Assembly: GCA_046154185.1 (NCBI GenBank)
Contig: JBJXGE010000063.1
Coordinates: forward strand, 1 to 64,000
Direction of reading: 5' to 3'
Source of the DNA: JBJXGE01 sp046154185
GTDB lineage: Bacteria > Planctomycetota > UBA8108 > UBA1146 > JAJFFE01
DNA length: 64,000 nucleotides
Positions 44,326-52,915 of this stretch are shown piece after piece (position 1 is the stretch's first letter; the number at the start of each line of letters is the position of its first letter). The notes under the pieces were generated by a model. It was given only the letters and a program-made list of their open reading frames with translations. It ran no database searches and was not told where the DNA came from. The position numbers and the translations under genes were made by a program.

Positions 44326-46563
44326 TCAGCGACTTGGCTTCCAGTACGGTGCGACTCGGTAGTGAGCGTAGGTCCGGCTCGCCCATTCCTCGTCGCGGAA
44401 GTTCGGCCAGGTGTCCGTTGTAAAGCTCATGGAATCCGCGAGCTGACTCTCGTTGACGTTGAGAACGAGATGCTTCGTGTCGCTGCTGCTTCGTAACGAC
44501 GGCATCGGAATCGCTTGGAGTCTTCCACGGTGCGACAGGATCCCGTAGAGAACGCGGCCGCTCTCGGTATCCAGAGCGAGATCCTCAAGTTTGCCCAACT
44601 CCACGTCTTGCTCATTCCGTACCGTCATGCAGCAAAGATCGCTCGCTTTCAGCCAAGTCGATGCTTCCTGATTCCAACGATCGCGGGAGTTCGCTGGCGT
44701 TCGACCGAGCTGCTTTTCCTCAGCGCCCGCCGTACGTGACTCCCAGTAGGGTTTTTGTTTGTACTGCTTGTAGTTTGCCGCTGCGAATTGCGCGTCGGCG
44801 AAATTCGGCCAGTTCGTCTTGTCGAAACCGGCGGCCTGTTTGAGCGTTTCCTTGTCAACATCCAACGCGAACACTTTGCCATCGCCCGAGAGCCGAAGCG
44901 CCGACCACGGCAAGGCGAACAGCTTGTCGCCCACGCCGAGGAAGCCGCCGAAACTGAGCACGCCAAAGAGAATGCGACCGGAATCACCGTCGACGATGAT
45001 GTCTTCGATTTGTCCAAGCTTCTCGTCGGCCTTATTCATGACCTTCGCGCCCATGAGATCCGTCGCTTTTTGCCAATTGCGCGGCATGGCGAAACCGTCG
45101 TTGACAAATTTCGGGCGCAAGCCGATAGCGCCGGCGCCATCTAACTCGCGCTCGCCAACGACTCTTCCGGTTGCCGTGTTGACAATCGCCTCTATCAGAC
45201 GATCCTCGCCAACGAGCAGCGTGACGCGGCACATCATGCTTGGGGCGGCACCATTGATTCCGCGGCCCAGATCGGCGCATTCGCCATGAACAGCCCGACC
45301 CTTCGAGTGACGTTCGGCAGCGGCGATGTTGTCGGCGAGCGCAAGCTTGTGGCTCTTACAACACGCAGCGACTTGCGCCGCGGTTTTGTCCGAGCGAGTA
45401 CGGTCCACCCAATACGGCTCGACGTGGTAGTGAGAGTGGATGACCATAGCCCACTCGCGATCGGCCATGTTCGGCCACTTTTCTTTGGAGAAAGCGAAAT
45501 CTTCGGAGAGTAGCGTTTTGTCGACGCTCAACACGAGGTGCTTGCCTTCGCGGCTCCGCTTGAATTTCGACAAGGGCAACGCGAAGTTTTTGTCCTGATA
45601 CGTCAGAACACCGTACAGCGCGCGGCCGTGTTCGGCATCGACGGCCAGATCGCTCAGTTTTCCAATCGACTTGCCGTCAACGCTGTCGACTTCAATCCCG
45701 CACAATTCGCTGGCTTTGTGCCAGTTCGTCATGCGCTGATTCCAGCGCTCGCGATAGCCAGCCGCAGCGCGGTCCGCTTTTTCCTGTTTGGCTGCTTCGG
45801 CGGTCTGCACTTCCCAGTAGGGTTTCTGTTGGTAGTAGTCGTACGTTGAAGTCGCAAATTTCTCATCCGCGAAATCGGGCCACACATTCTTGTCAAAGCC
45901 AGGCGCGCCCTTAAGAACTTCCTTGTCGACGCTCAGAACAAAAGCCCTGTTGTCACCGGAGAGTTGCAAGGACTGCCATGGCAATGCGAACAGCTTGTCG
46001 CCGACGCCGAGAAAACCACCGAACGAGAGGACTCCGTAGAGTATGCGACCGCTGTCAGTGTCGATCACGATGTCCTCGAGCTTGCCGAGGTTTTCGTTGG
46101 CGTTGTTGGTGACTTTCGTGCCCAAGAGTGCGGTCGCTTTGTGCCAGCTCCGCGCCATCGCGAAATCGTGCTTCGCATCGACGTCGCATTCCGAGCTCAT
46201 GCTGACAGTCTGCAGATTCCGCTGAGTGAGCACTTCCCCGTTCTCGGGGTTTATGATCGTCTCAACGAGCCGATCTTCACCGACCAGCAGTGCGACTCTG
46301 CAAACAAGGCTCGGGCGCTGATTCATGCCGCGGTCCTGCCATTCGCCGAAAACAGCGCGGCCACTGACCGCCGTCTCTGCTTGGGTGATGGGACTCGAAA
46401 GGGAGTGCTTCACGTCTGTGAGCAGCGCGGCGGCTTCCGCCACCGTGCACGGACCGGCTCTGTGTTCCGCCGATGTCGCGTACTGCGCGATGGCTAGGCC
46501 AGTCAGCCCCAGCGCCGCAGCGATGGCTACCGTCAAAAATTGCCAGCGTCTCAACCACATCAT
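44326..46563 (-). CDS. Exported PRC-barrel protein with internal tandem duplication
   Basis: A protein of 745 residues. I chose the ATG at 46563 because GAGAGGAATTCTC precedes it and it begins a good signal peptide (MMWLRRWQFLTVAIAAALGL); the frame is open to an ATG at 46650. Four PRC-barrel domains lie at ~138-231, 281-371, 498-591 and 638-726, with cores such as LGKLEDIVIDTDSGRILYGV and LGQIEDIIVDGDSGRILFGV. A ~95-residue domain precedes PRC1 and PRC3 (SLVCRVALLVGEDRLVETII, SMMCRVTLLVGEDRLIEAIV). The protein is therefore a head-to-tail duplication of a domain-PRC-PRC unit. A role in envelope stress is likely from the context. Confidence 0.85.
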   Translation of the reverse strand: MMWLRRWQFLTVAIAAALGLTGLAIAQYATSAEHRAGPCTVAEAAALLTDVKHSLSSPITQAETAVSGRAVFGEWQDRGMNQRPSLVCRVALLVGEDRLVETIINPENGEVLTQRNLQTVSMSSECDVDAKHDFAMARSWHKATALLGTKVTNNANENLGKLEDIVIDTDSGRILYGVLSFGGFLGVGDKLFALPWQSLQLSGDNRAFVLSVDKEVLKGAPGFDKNVWPDFADEKFATSTYDYYQQKPYWEVQTAEAAKQEKADRAAAGYRERWNQRMTNWHKASELCGIEVDSVDGKSIGKLSDLAVDAEHGRALYGVLTYQDKNFALPLSKFKRSREGKHLVLSVDKTLLSEDFAFSKEKWPNMADREWAMVIHSHYHVEPYWVDRTRSDKTAAQVAACCKSHKLALADNIAAAERHSKGRAVHGECADLGRGINGAAPSMMCRVTLLVGEDRLIEAIVNTATGRVVGERELDGAGAIGLRPKFVNDGFAMPRNWQKATDLMGAKVMNKADEKLGQIEDIIVDGDSGRILFGVLSFGGFLGVGDKLFALPWSALRLSGDGKVFALDVDKETLKQAAGFDKTNWPNFADAQFAAANYKQYKQKPYWESRTAGAEEKQLGRTPANSRDRWNQEASTWLKASDLCCMTVRNEQDVELGKLEDLALDTESGRVLYGILSHRGRLQAIPMPSLRSSSDTKHLVLNVNESQLADSMSFTTDTWPNFRDEEWASRTYAHYRVAPYWKPSR

Positions 46564-46722
46564 GAGAATTCCTCTCGTAGGTCGGGCGCGGCAATTTGCC
46601 GGCTCCGACGTATCCAACAATTCGAAACTGTTCGCTCTTGCTACCGACATTGCTTTTCTTTCTATTACTTGGCTTCTCGGCTTTCACTCGCAGGACCCTA
46701 TGCCACCGGTTGACTCCACGGT

Positions 46723-46739
46723 ATGGGGTGTAACCCGAC
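46723..46739 (-). promoter_or_regulatory. Palindromic operator-like motif, copy E
   Basis: On the minus strand GTCGGGTTACACCCCAT, upstream of the PRC-barrel gene: 159 nt before the preferred ATG at 46563, or 72 nt before the alternative ATG at 46650. It is divergent from copy F. Confidence 0.6.
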
Positions 46740-46811
46740 CGCGAGCGGTAGTCGCAGAGGTCGCGGAATCGCTGCGAACCGTCGTTGTAGATGTTTGCGC
46801 CGAACTGATGG

Positions 46812-46828
46812 GTAGGGTTTCACCCCAT
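46812..46828 (+). promoter_or_regulatory. Palindromic operator-like motif, copy F
   Basis: GTAGGGTTTCACCCCAT on the plus strand, identical to copy B, 140 nt before the ATG at 46969 that begins the two-component operon. Confidence 0.65.
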
Positions 46829-46968
46829 GGACGGCGCAAGCGCAGAGTGGTTCGATCGAGGGGCCGTGACTCGGTCGCGTGCGAATCTGCAGGCGAGACG
46901 GCGCGTCTCGCGGAAGAAGTCGGTAACCAGGAACTCGACGATCTGCAGCACATGAAATCGACAACTCG

Positions 46969-47682
46969 ATGAAAGTAGTGCCGAAGAAATTCTGTGCGCA
47001 ATACGCGACGGCGTTACGCAAGCACTTGGCGTCGAATACTAAGAACTGCTCAAAGTCTGCCACGGGATTGGGTCGCCGCGCCGTATCACTTGGCTTAGAG
47101 ACGCTCGACCTGGCCAGTACACACAAGCGAGCGCTTAGACCGCTGCTATCGGCGCTGGCTTCAACCAAAGCAAGGAACGCCGGTTTGAAATCGGCGAGAG
47201 ACTTCTTCGCGGCGGCCGTGACCCCGATTGAACAGACGCACCGTACCGCTTTGAAGGCCGCTCTCGACGTCGATCACTTGACGCGAACTCTACGTCGGCG
47301 CACCCTTCAATCTTCGAAGTCAGGCCGCTCCTTGAAGCGCGGCATCATCAAGCGCCAAGTCGCTGAGAAGGCGCTCCGAGTGAGCGGCCATCGCCGGTTC
47401 AAATCATTGCGAGCATCCCGTCAACAGGAAAAGCACCTGCGACACTCAACGCGCAATCTCCTCGCCGTGAGTGAGCGCGATCGCCAAAGTTTCAGCCATC
47501 TCATCCGAAATGAAATCGCCCAAATTCTGCTGGGCATACATGTCCAGCTATTGGCGTTACGACGCGCGGTGAAAACCAACGCCGCCAACCTCAAACAAGA
47601 GTTTACCAACACGCGAGTGTTGGTAAAAAAATCGGCCCCCACGATTAGTCGAATTGCGCGCGAATTTTGGGAGTCACGATGA
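46969..47682 (+). CDS. Degenerate histidine-kinase paralogue lacking the phospho-acceptor and ATPase domains
   Basis: A protein of 237 residues, alignable along its length with the first ~240 residues of the histidine kinase encoded next: an N-terminal helical domain (QYATALRKHLASNTKNCSKS and LGRRAVSLGLETLDLASTHK), a coiled coil, then a DHp-like segment. Where the kinase has RELHDVVAQVLTGINVEL, this protein has HLIRNEIAQILLGIHVQL, so the phospho-accepting His is absent; the HATPase domain is missing too. The N-terminus resembles the RsbU/KaiA-like helical domain. It overlaps the kinase gene by ATGA. A dimerisation partner or antagonist role is inferred. Confidence 0.7.
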   Translation: MKVVPKKFCAQYATALRKHLASNTKNCSKSATGLGRRAVSLGLETLDLASTHKRALRPLLSALASTKARNAGLKSARDFFAAAVTPIEQTHRTALKAALDVDHLTRTLRRRTLQSSKSGRSLKRGIIKRQVAEKALRVSGHRRFKSLRASRQQEKHLRHSTRNLLAVSERDRQSFSHLIRNEIAQILLGIHVQLLALRRAVKTNAANLKQEFTNTRVLVKKSAPTISRIAREFWESR

Positions 47683-48833
47683 AAAGTAGACGCGTCGAGT
47701 TCTTACGCCGTTACCAGAAGGGATTACGCGACTACGTCGCGAAGAATTCCGCAGTGAATTTGCAGCTGGCGCGGCGCATGGGTCGACTGGCCGTGCTGCG
47801 TGACGTCGAAACGCTCGAGCTGGCGGATATTCATGAGCAGGCGCTGGCCGCCCTGATTCTACTGAGCGAATCCGACACCGTTCGATGCAGAAAAGTCAAG
47901 CGTGCGAGGGCTTTCTTCGCTGAAGCCTTGCTCCCGATCGAGGAAACACATCGCTCCGCACGCAAGGCCAGCGAGCACTTGCGCAAGCTCAATAGCCAGC
48001 TCAGTGAGCGCACCGCCGCATTGGCCAACTCGAACCGAAAACTAAAGTTGCAGATCGCGCGACGACGGGTTATCGAGCGAAACCTCCGAGCAAGTGAGCT
48101 GCGCTCCAGCTTGTTGTTGTCACAGTCGACCCACCTGCAGAGTCAACTGCGAAGGCTTTCCCGGCAAATTCTGTCGGCGCACGAGGAGGAGCGCAGAAAG
48201 ATCAGCCGCGAGTTGCACGATGTCGTCGCGCAGGTCCTAACGGGGATTAACGTCGAGTTGGCGAGCCTCAAGGAAGAGTCCGGTGCCAACTCTAAGCGCT
48301 TGAGCCAGAAGATCTCGCGCACACAAAAGCTAGTGGAGAAGTCGGTGGACATCGTGCATCAATTTGCACGCGACCTGCGGCCGGCCGTGTTGGATGACCT
48401 CGGACTGATTCCCGCTCTGCATGCGTTCATGAAAAACCTTACCAAGCAAACCGGCATCCGCATGAGCCTGACGGCGTCGCCCGAGTTAGAAGCACTAGAT
48501 AATCCTCGGCGTACGGTCCTCTATCGAGTCGTGCAGGAAGCGCTAACAAACGTCGCCCGCCACTCAAAAGCCAGCCGAGTCAACGTGAGCATCCGGAAAC
48601 TCGCCAACACAGTTCGGCTTCAAGTAAACGACAACGGCCGGTCATTCGACGCAAAACATGTTTTGCACGCAAGCCGAATCAAGCGGCTGGGTATTTTGGG
48701 CATGCGGGAGCGGGTCGAAATGGTCGGCGGAGAATTCCGGGTAGAGTCGGCGCCGGGGCATGGCACAATGGTTGAGGCGAAAATCCCGCTTAACACGAAA
48801 CAAACAGTTCTCAAGAAGCGCGAGGTCGAATGA
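47679..48833 (+). CDS. Sensor histidine kinase (HisKA_3 / NarX-DesK type)
   Basis: A protein of 384 residues with no membrane helices, so it is cytoplasmic. The N-terminal ~90 residues (FLRRYQKGLRDYVAKNSAVN, ADIHEQALAALILL) resemble an RsbU-type helical domain; a coiled coil follows. HisKA_3 has the phospho-acceptor in EERRKISRELHDVVAQVLTG. The HATPase domain shows VVQEALTNVARHSKAS (N box), VNDNGRSFD (G1 equivalent), RLGILGMRERVEMVGGEF and APGHGTMVEAKIP. The start overlaps the degenerate paralogue and the stop overlaps the regulator gene, both as ATGA, so the three are coupled. Confidence 0.9.
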   Translation: MKSRRVEFLRRYQKGLRDYVAKNSAVNLQLARRMGRLAVLRDVETLELADIHEQALAALILLSESDTVRCRKVKRARAFFAEALLPIEETHRSARKASEHLRKLNSQLSERTAALANSNRKLKLQIARRRVIERNLRASELRSSLLLSQSTHLQSQLRRLSRQILSAHEEERRKISRELHDVVAQVLTGINVELASLKEESGANSKRLSQKISRTQKLVEKSVDIVHQFARDLRPAVLDDLGLIPALHAFMKNLTKQTGIRMSLTASPELEALDNPRRTVLYRVVQEALTNVARHSKASRVNVSIRKLANTVRLQVNDNGRSFDAKHVLHASRIKRLGILGMRERVEMVGGEFRVESAPGHGTMVEAKIPLNTKQTVLKKREVE

Positions 48834-49495
48834 GTTCCACAAAACGCATCGCTGTCATGATCGTCGAAGACCACGAAATTGTCCGCTCGGGGTTGCGTAA
48901 GCTTCTGGAATGCGAGCGCGATTTAGAAGTCGTCGGCGAAGCGTCGAATGGGCGCCAATCGGTGACGGCCAATAAGAAATTGCGCCCAGATGTGATCGTG
49001 ATGGACATCGCGATGCCGCTGATGAATGGTCTCGAAGCCACGCGACAAATTCGTGCAACCGATCCGTCCGCGAAAATCCTCATTCTGTCCGCGCACGCTG
49101 ACGAAGCCTATGTCGACCAAGTCATGGCGATGGGGGCGATGGGCTATTTGATCAAGCAGACGTCCGCCCAGTTGCTAGCACAGGCGATCCGCGCGGTTCA
49201 TAAAGGCGACACTTTCTTCAGCCAGTCCATCGCAGTGAGGAACCGCAATACGGTGGGCGGTGGCAAGAGAAAGAAAAACGTGCTCACTTCACGTGAGGCG
49301 GAAGTGCTCCAGTTGGTGGTCGAAGGCCAAGCCAACAAACAAGTCGCCGTCGAATTGGCGATCAGCGTCAAGACAGTTGAAAAGCATCGCCATCGGCTTA
49401 TGGAAAAGCTCAATATCCACGACACCGCTGGACTTACCCGCTACGCCATCGCAGCGGGGATTATCGAGAGCAGCGTGCATTTGACTGTTGTTTAG
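48830..49495 (+). CDS. NarL/FixJ-family response regulator
   Basis: A protein of 221 residues. The receiver (residues ~8-125) has MIVEDHEIVRSGLRKLLE, the phospho-acceptor Asp in DVIVMDIAMPLMNGLEA, ILILSAHADEAYV and GYLIKQTS. The C-terminal LuxR-type HTH (~155-215) has LTSREAEVLQLVVEGQANKQ, VAVELAISVKTVEKHRHRLM and EKLNIHDTAGL. It is a transcription factor activated by the preceding kinase. It is a candidate for binding the palindromic motifs at 37.5-46.8 kb, including copy F ahead of its own operon. Confidence 0.93.
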   Translation: MSSTKRIAVMIVEDHEIVRSGLRKLLECERDLEVVGEASNGRQSVTANKKLRPDVIVMDIAMPLMNGLEATRQIRATDPSAKILILSAHADEAYVDQVMAMGAMGYLIKQTSAQLLAQAIRAVHKGDTFFSQSIAVRNRNTVGGGKRKKNVLTSREAEVLQLVVEGQANKQVAVELAISVKTVEKHRHRLMEKLNIHDTAGLTRYAIAAGIIESSVHLTVV

Positions 49496-49667
49496 AATTC
49501 GCGCGAACCCGCGCGGCTGATCGCGTCGTTACGCACATATATATAGGAAAGCAACCGCAGCGCCATTTGCGCGGCCGGCGTCGCCGATTGCGTGGAAACG
49601 GCGGCGGATCTGAGACTTCCGGCGGGTGTGCCAAACGCGGCCGAAATCCGCGTGAAAACGTCCGAAT

Positions 49668-50321
49668 TCACTCGTTCTCGATGCGCATCGGCTCAGAAAC
49701 ACAGCCGACGCTCGTCAACAGTTCGCGGTACCAATCGACCGCTTGGCGCGTGGCATCCGGAAACGCACGCACACCCCAAATAATCGAGAGTGTTCGACGC
49801 GTCCCCGCGTGCGTCTTCGTGCGTTGACTGTCTTTCACCGCGTTCGCGCACGGACCGGTCGCGTCGCTGAAGCACAGCAAACCTTCAACAGCTATCTCTT
49901 GGCCTGAACTGTTGAACTCGTACGACGTGTTCGGCGGTGCGATGTCGATGCGAAACGGCGGCGTCGCGCGATCGAAGTCGACGACGCTGATGGGAAGTCC
50001 GCAGTGCAGCGAGACAATGTTGCACGCGTCGACCGCGAGATTGATCGAGCCGAGCGTGCCGTCGCTCGCGGCGCGCAGCAAGTACTCCGAAGATGGCTTG
50101 CCGCGTCCCGTCGGCTTGTAACCGCCGGCGCGCAAGAGTTCGCGCACGGCGACGCGAAGCGCCTCGCTCCGCGCGACCGGCGCCTGCGCGTCCGCCGAGA
50201 AATACGGCAGCCAAGCCGCCGGCACAGCGAGATCACTCAGCGGCGCCGGAAAGTCGGTGACAAATCCCGCGGCGAGTAGCAGTGGATGCGAACTGAGTTG
50301 GCAACTGACAGTGAGTGACAC
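49668..50321 (-). CDS. B3/B4 (PheRS-beta-like) tRNA-editing-type domain protein
   Basis: A protein of 217 residues from the GTG at 50321 (GGGAG upstream). It matches free-standing B3/B4 proteins related to the editing domain of phenylalanyl-tRNA synthetase beta: AVRELLRAGGYKPTGRGKPS, SSEYLLRAASDGTLGSINLA, VDACNIVSLHCGLPISVVD, and EGLLCFSDATGPCANAVKDS near the C-terminus. Such proteins are thought to hydrolyse mischarged tRNA or related substrates; the substrate is unknown. It is followed on the same strand, upstream, by the YjbQ gene 33 nt away. Confidence 0.8.
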   Translation of the reverse strand: MSLTVSCQLSSHPLLLAAGFVTDFPAPLSDLAVPAAWLPYFSADAQAPVARSEALRVAVRELLRAGGYKPTGRGKPSSEYLLRAASDGTLGSINLAVDACNIVSLHCGLPISVVDFDRATPPFRIDIAPPNTSYEFNSSGQEIAVEGLLCFSDATGPCANAVKDSQRTKTHAGTRRTLSIIWGVRAFPDATRQAVDWYRELLTSVGCVSEPMRIENE

Positions 50322-50353
50322 GCTGCGACGCTCCCGATGTGAGTCTTCGATCG

Positions 50354-50776
50354 CTACTCGCCGATGATCTTGACGAGCACGCGCTTCGCCCGCTGGCCAT
50401 CGAACTCGCCGTAAAAAATCTGCTCCCACGGCCCGAAATCGAGTTTGCCCTTGGTGACGGCGACGACGACCTCGCGCCCCATGATCTGCCGCTTGAGATG
50501 CGCGTCGGCGTTGTCTTCGCCGGTCCGGTTGTGGTGATAAACCGCGGGATCTGGGTTGAAGGGCGCCAACCGCTCGAGCCAACGACCAAAGTCGTGGTGC
50601 AGTCCCGCTTCGTCGTCGTTGATGAAAACCGACGCTGTGATGTGCATGGAATTGCAGAGCAGAATCCCCTCGACGACGCCGCTCTTCTGCACGACTTCTT
50701 CGACCTGTGGCGTAATGTTGGTGAAACCCATTTTCGTTGGGAGATGGAGGGTCAGGTATTCCGTGCGGGTCTTCAT
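50354..50776 (-). CDS. yjbQ: YjbQ/UPF0047 family protein
   Basis: A protein of about 140 residues from the ATG at 50776. Conserved family stretches are GFTNITPQVEEVVQKSGVVE, GILLCNSMHITASVFINDDE, YHHNRTGEDNADAHLKRQIM, GREVVVAVTKGKLDFGPWEQ and IFYGEFDGQRAKRVLVKII. The His/Glu/Asp-rich core binds a metal; E. coli YjbQ has weak thiamine-phosphate synthase activity, but the physiological role is unclear. An ATG at 50788 is an alternative start; no strong ribosome site is visible for either. Confidence 0.93.
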   Translation of the reverse strand: MKTRTEYLTLHLPTKMGFTNITPQVEEVVQKSGVVEGILLCNSMHITASVFINDDEAGLHHDFGRWLERLAPFNPDPAVYHHNRTGEDNADAHLKRQIMGREVVVAVTKGKLDFGPWEQIFYGEFDGQRAKRVLVKIIGE

Positions 50777-51064
50777 GAGCGCGAGCATAAGCAAGGAATC
50801 AAGAACATGCGAGCCCCGGCGCCGCGAGTTGCGACGCCGGGGCGCTCGTACTTACTTACTGATCGCGCAGAGACGCTGTCGCTAGATCAAGCGCAATGCA
50901 ATCGAACTCGTTGCCATTCGACGGGTCAAAGTTTTGGACAACGTTCGATAGTTTGCAAAATCGTGCAGCTAGGCCATCATCCGCTTCAGTCATACACTCG
51001 GCTCGTCGAGACTGGGCTAAAAGTAATGGGGCATTCCGCTCCGCTCGAGTCACAAGGAGGTGTC

Positions 51065-51415
51065 ATGTCGTCCGAGAAACCGCCCGCGCTCAATGACGCG
51101 TCACTCATCTACGTCGGCTTCAACTCGCGAATCGCGGCGCTCCATCGCGCGACGGGCGCGCTCACGTGGAGTTGGAAGGCGCGAAAGGGCCATGGCTACG
51201 TTTCGCTGCTGCAGGTCGGGCCGCAGCTCTTTGCTTCCGTCAGTGGCTACACATACTGCCTCGACGCCGCAACGGGCGGCGAGCTCTGGAACAATCCGCT
51301 GATCGGTTTTGGCACCGGCGTTTCCTGCCTCGCCACGGAGACCGGCAGCACCGCGCATTTCGCCGCGCTCGCGGAAGAACTGCTCCGCGCGGCGCAGCGC
51401 GCCGCTTCGACATGA
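51065..51415 (+). CDS. Short PQQ-type beta-propeller repeat protein
   Basis: A protein of 116 residues; the ATG at 51065 follows AAGGAGGTGTC, a near-perfect ribosome site. It contains two PQQ/WD-like blades (LIYVGFNSRIAALHRATGAL followed by TWSWK, and LFASVSGYTYCLDAATGGEL followed by W), and ends in a helix (HFAALAEELLRAAQRAAST). No signal peptide is present. Full propellers need 6-8 blades, so it must oligomerise or act as a short tag-like protein. It stands alone. Confidence 0.7.
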   Translation: MSSEKPPALNDASLIYVGFNSRIAALHRATGALTWSWKARKGHGYVSLLQVGPQLFASVSGYTYCLDAATGGELWNNPLIGFGTGVSCLATETGSTAHFAALAEELLRAAQRAAST

Positions 51416-51576
51416 ACTGACGCTAAAACTAGGGCAGGCAGAATTCGAGCGATCGACCCGCGACGACGTCGACGATTCGTTCGACGAACGCGCCGCCTAG
51501 CAGAGCTGTGCTGACACGATATCGACCAGGTCGGAGAGTCGCGGCCTCAAACTAGTCTCCTGCTCAGCAAGGCTGA

Positions 51577-52860
51577 TCACGACCTCCGCTTCTCGAAGTC
51601 GCGTAGGGCTTCAATCGCCTCCGGCCGCACAATGATCGTTGGTCGCACCCTACGGAGAATTGCCAACACGTCGTCGGTGTTGCGAGCCTGTCCCGACGAC
51701 AGCAAGTAGGCGCCCACTGCGGCGGCGCTCCGCGAGTAGCCGATCTTGCAATGAACGTAAACGACACCGGCGGCGGAGTGCTCGGCGATGAACTGCGCGG
51801 CGTCACGCAAATGATCGAGCGTCGGCGCCGTGAGATCGAGCACCGGCAGATGCTGGTAACGCACATTTCGGAATGGGGCCGCCTCGGCAGATTCGACCGT
51901 CAAGTCGAGTACGGCGATCACACCGAGTTGGACGGCGCGCGCCGCCTCGGTGTCGTCGAGTTTGCGTCCAAACCAAACACGAGGAGTGACTTCATCCCAC
52001 GCGCGGCACTCGCGACGGTAGTAGCAGTGAGACAGGTGCTGCCCCAGGACAATCGGGCCGAGCAGCAGGCGCGAACTGATGGGCAAGCGACCGGCCTGCT
52101 TGCGAAAGATCCCGGGACCGACCCACCAATACGCAGTTGCCGTGATGAAGAGCGCCACGGCAGGCCACAACATCAACATGCCCCACGGCCACGTCACGAG
52201 AGCCAGTACCAATGACAGCAGCGCGCCGAACGCGTAGTACACGCCGACGCGACGATTCCGCAGCACCGGGAATCGCATCGGCTGAGCGGGAACCGCGTAG
52301 AAGCACACCACTCCCAGCGCAAAACCCGACACGAGATCGACGAGGTGATGCTGATGCGTCAGCACCGTTGAAACTCCGATGATGCTGAACCAAATGTGAT
52401 TCGCCCAGCGCAAGACGCCGCGCGTCTTGCGGGCATAAAAGTCCGCCAAAATTGTCCGCAGCGTGATGTGCAGCGACGGGGCCAAATTGAACGGCCGGTC
52501 GACTTCAAGAAACGGATTAAAGATCGCGCCGAGAATTCCCTCGACGTGAGGTCGCTCGAAGCCCAGATTCAGCGGCCAGATTAGGAAGCAGATTCCGGCG
52601 GCGATGATCGCTAGCCCAATGCGCCACGCCAACACACTGAGTTCGCGCCGCTCTTTGCACAGAAACGGCGCGCCCAGAAAAAACAGATCGACCGACATAT
52701 AAGGCACGATCATCAATGGCACGAACGGGATCGCCAATTCCCAGTCGAAGTAACACGTTCCCACATCGCTCCGCAGCGAAGTCAGCCAATTAGTGAAGTT
52801 GTAGGTCACGAGAAATAGCGCCGACAGCATCGCAGAGGTCGCGGCGGCACGAGCGAACAT
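51577..52860 (-). CDS. ynbD: PAP2-superfamily / dual-specificity phosphatase fusion (YnbD-like)
   Basis: A protein of 427 residues. The N-terminal ~280 residues have several membrane helices and a PAP2-type core (EVDRPFNLAPSLHITLRTIL, STVLTHQHHLVDLVSGFALG). The C-terminal ~150 residues are a dual-specificity/tyrosine phosphatase with the P-loop VYVHCKIGYSRSAAAVGAYL (HCx5R) and the general-acid region DLTVESAEAAPF. The same fusion ends the E. coli ynbABCD operon. It probably removes phosphate from a lipid intermediate made by the upstream genes, for example a phosphatidyl-polyol phosphate. Confidence 0.88.
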   Translation of the reverse strand: MFARAAATSAMLSALFLVTYNFTNWLTSLRSDVGTCYFDWELAIPFVPLMIVPYMSVDLFFLGAPFLCKERRELSVLAWRIGLAIIAAGICFLIWPLNLGFERPHVEGILGAIFNPFLEVDRPFNLAPSLHITLRTILADFYARKTRGVLRWANHIWFSIIGVSTVLTHQHHLVDLVSGFALGVVCFYAVPAQPMRFPVLRNRRVGVYYAFGALLSLVLALVTWPWGMLMLWPAVALFITATAYWWVGPGIFRKQAGRLPISSRLLLGPIVLGQHLSHCYYRRECRAWDEVTPRVWFGRKLDDTEAARAVQLGVIAVLDLTVESAEAAPFRNVRYQHLPVLDLTAPTLDHLRDAAQFIAEHSAAGVVYVHCKIGYSRSAAAVGAYLLSSGQARNTDDVLAILRRVRPTIIVRPEAIEALRDFEKRRS

Positions 52861-52915
52861 ACGGACATCCTCTGCTCATTTGACTTCGTCGGCCGGCAAA
52901 CCGGGCGTCCACTCG

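Noticed and set aside
49496..49667. Short GC hairpin (GCGCG-AACC-CGCGC near 49501) after the two-component operon as a terminator
   Set aside because: The stem is only 5 bp and no T-run follows, so it is too weak to call.
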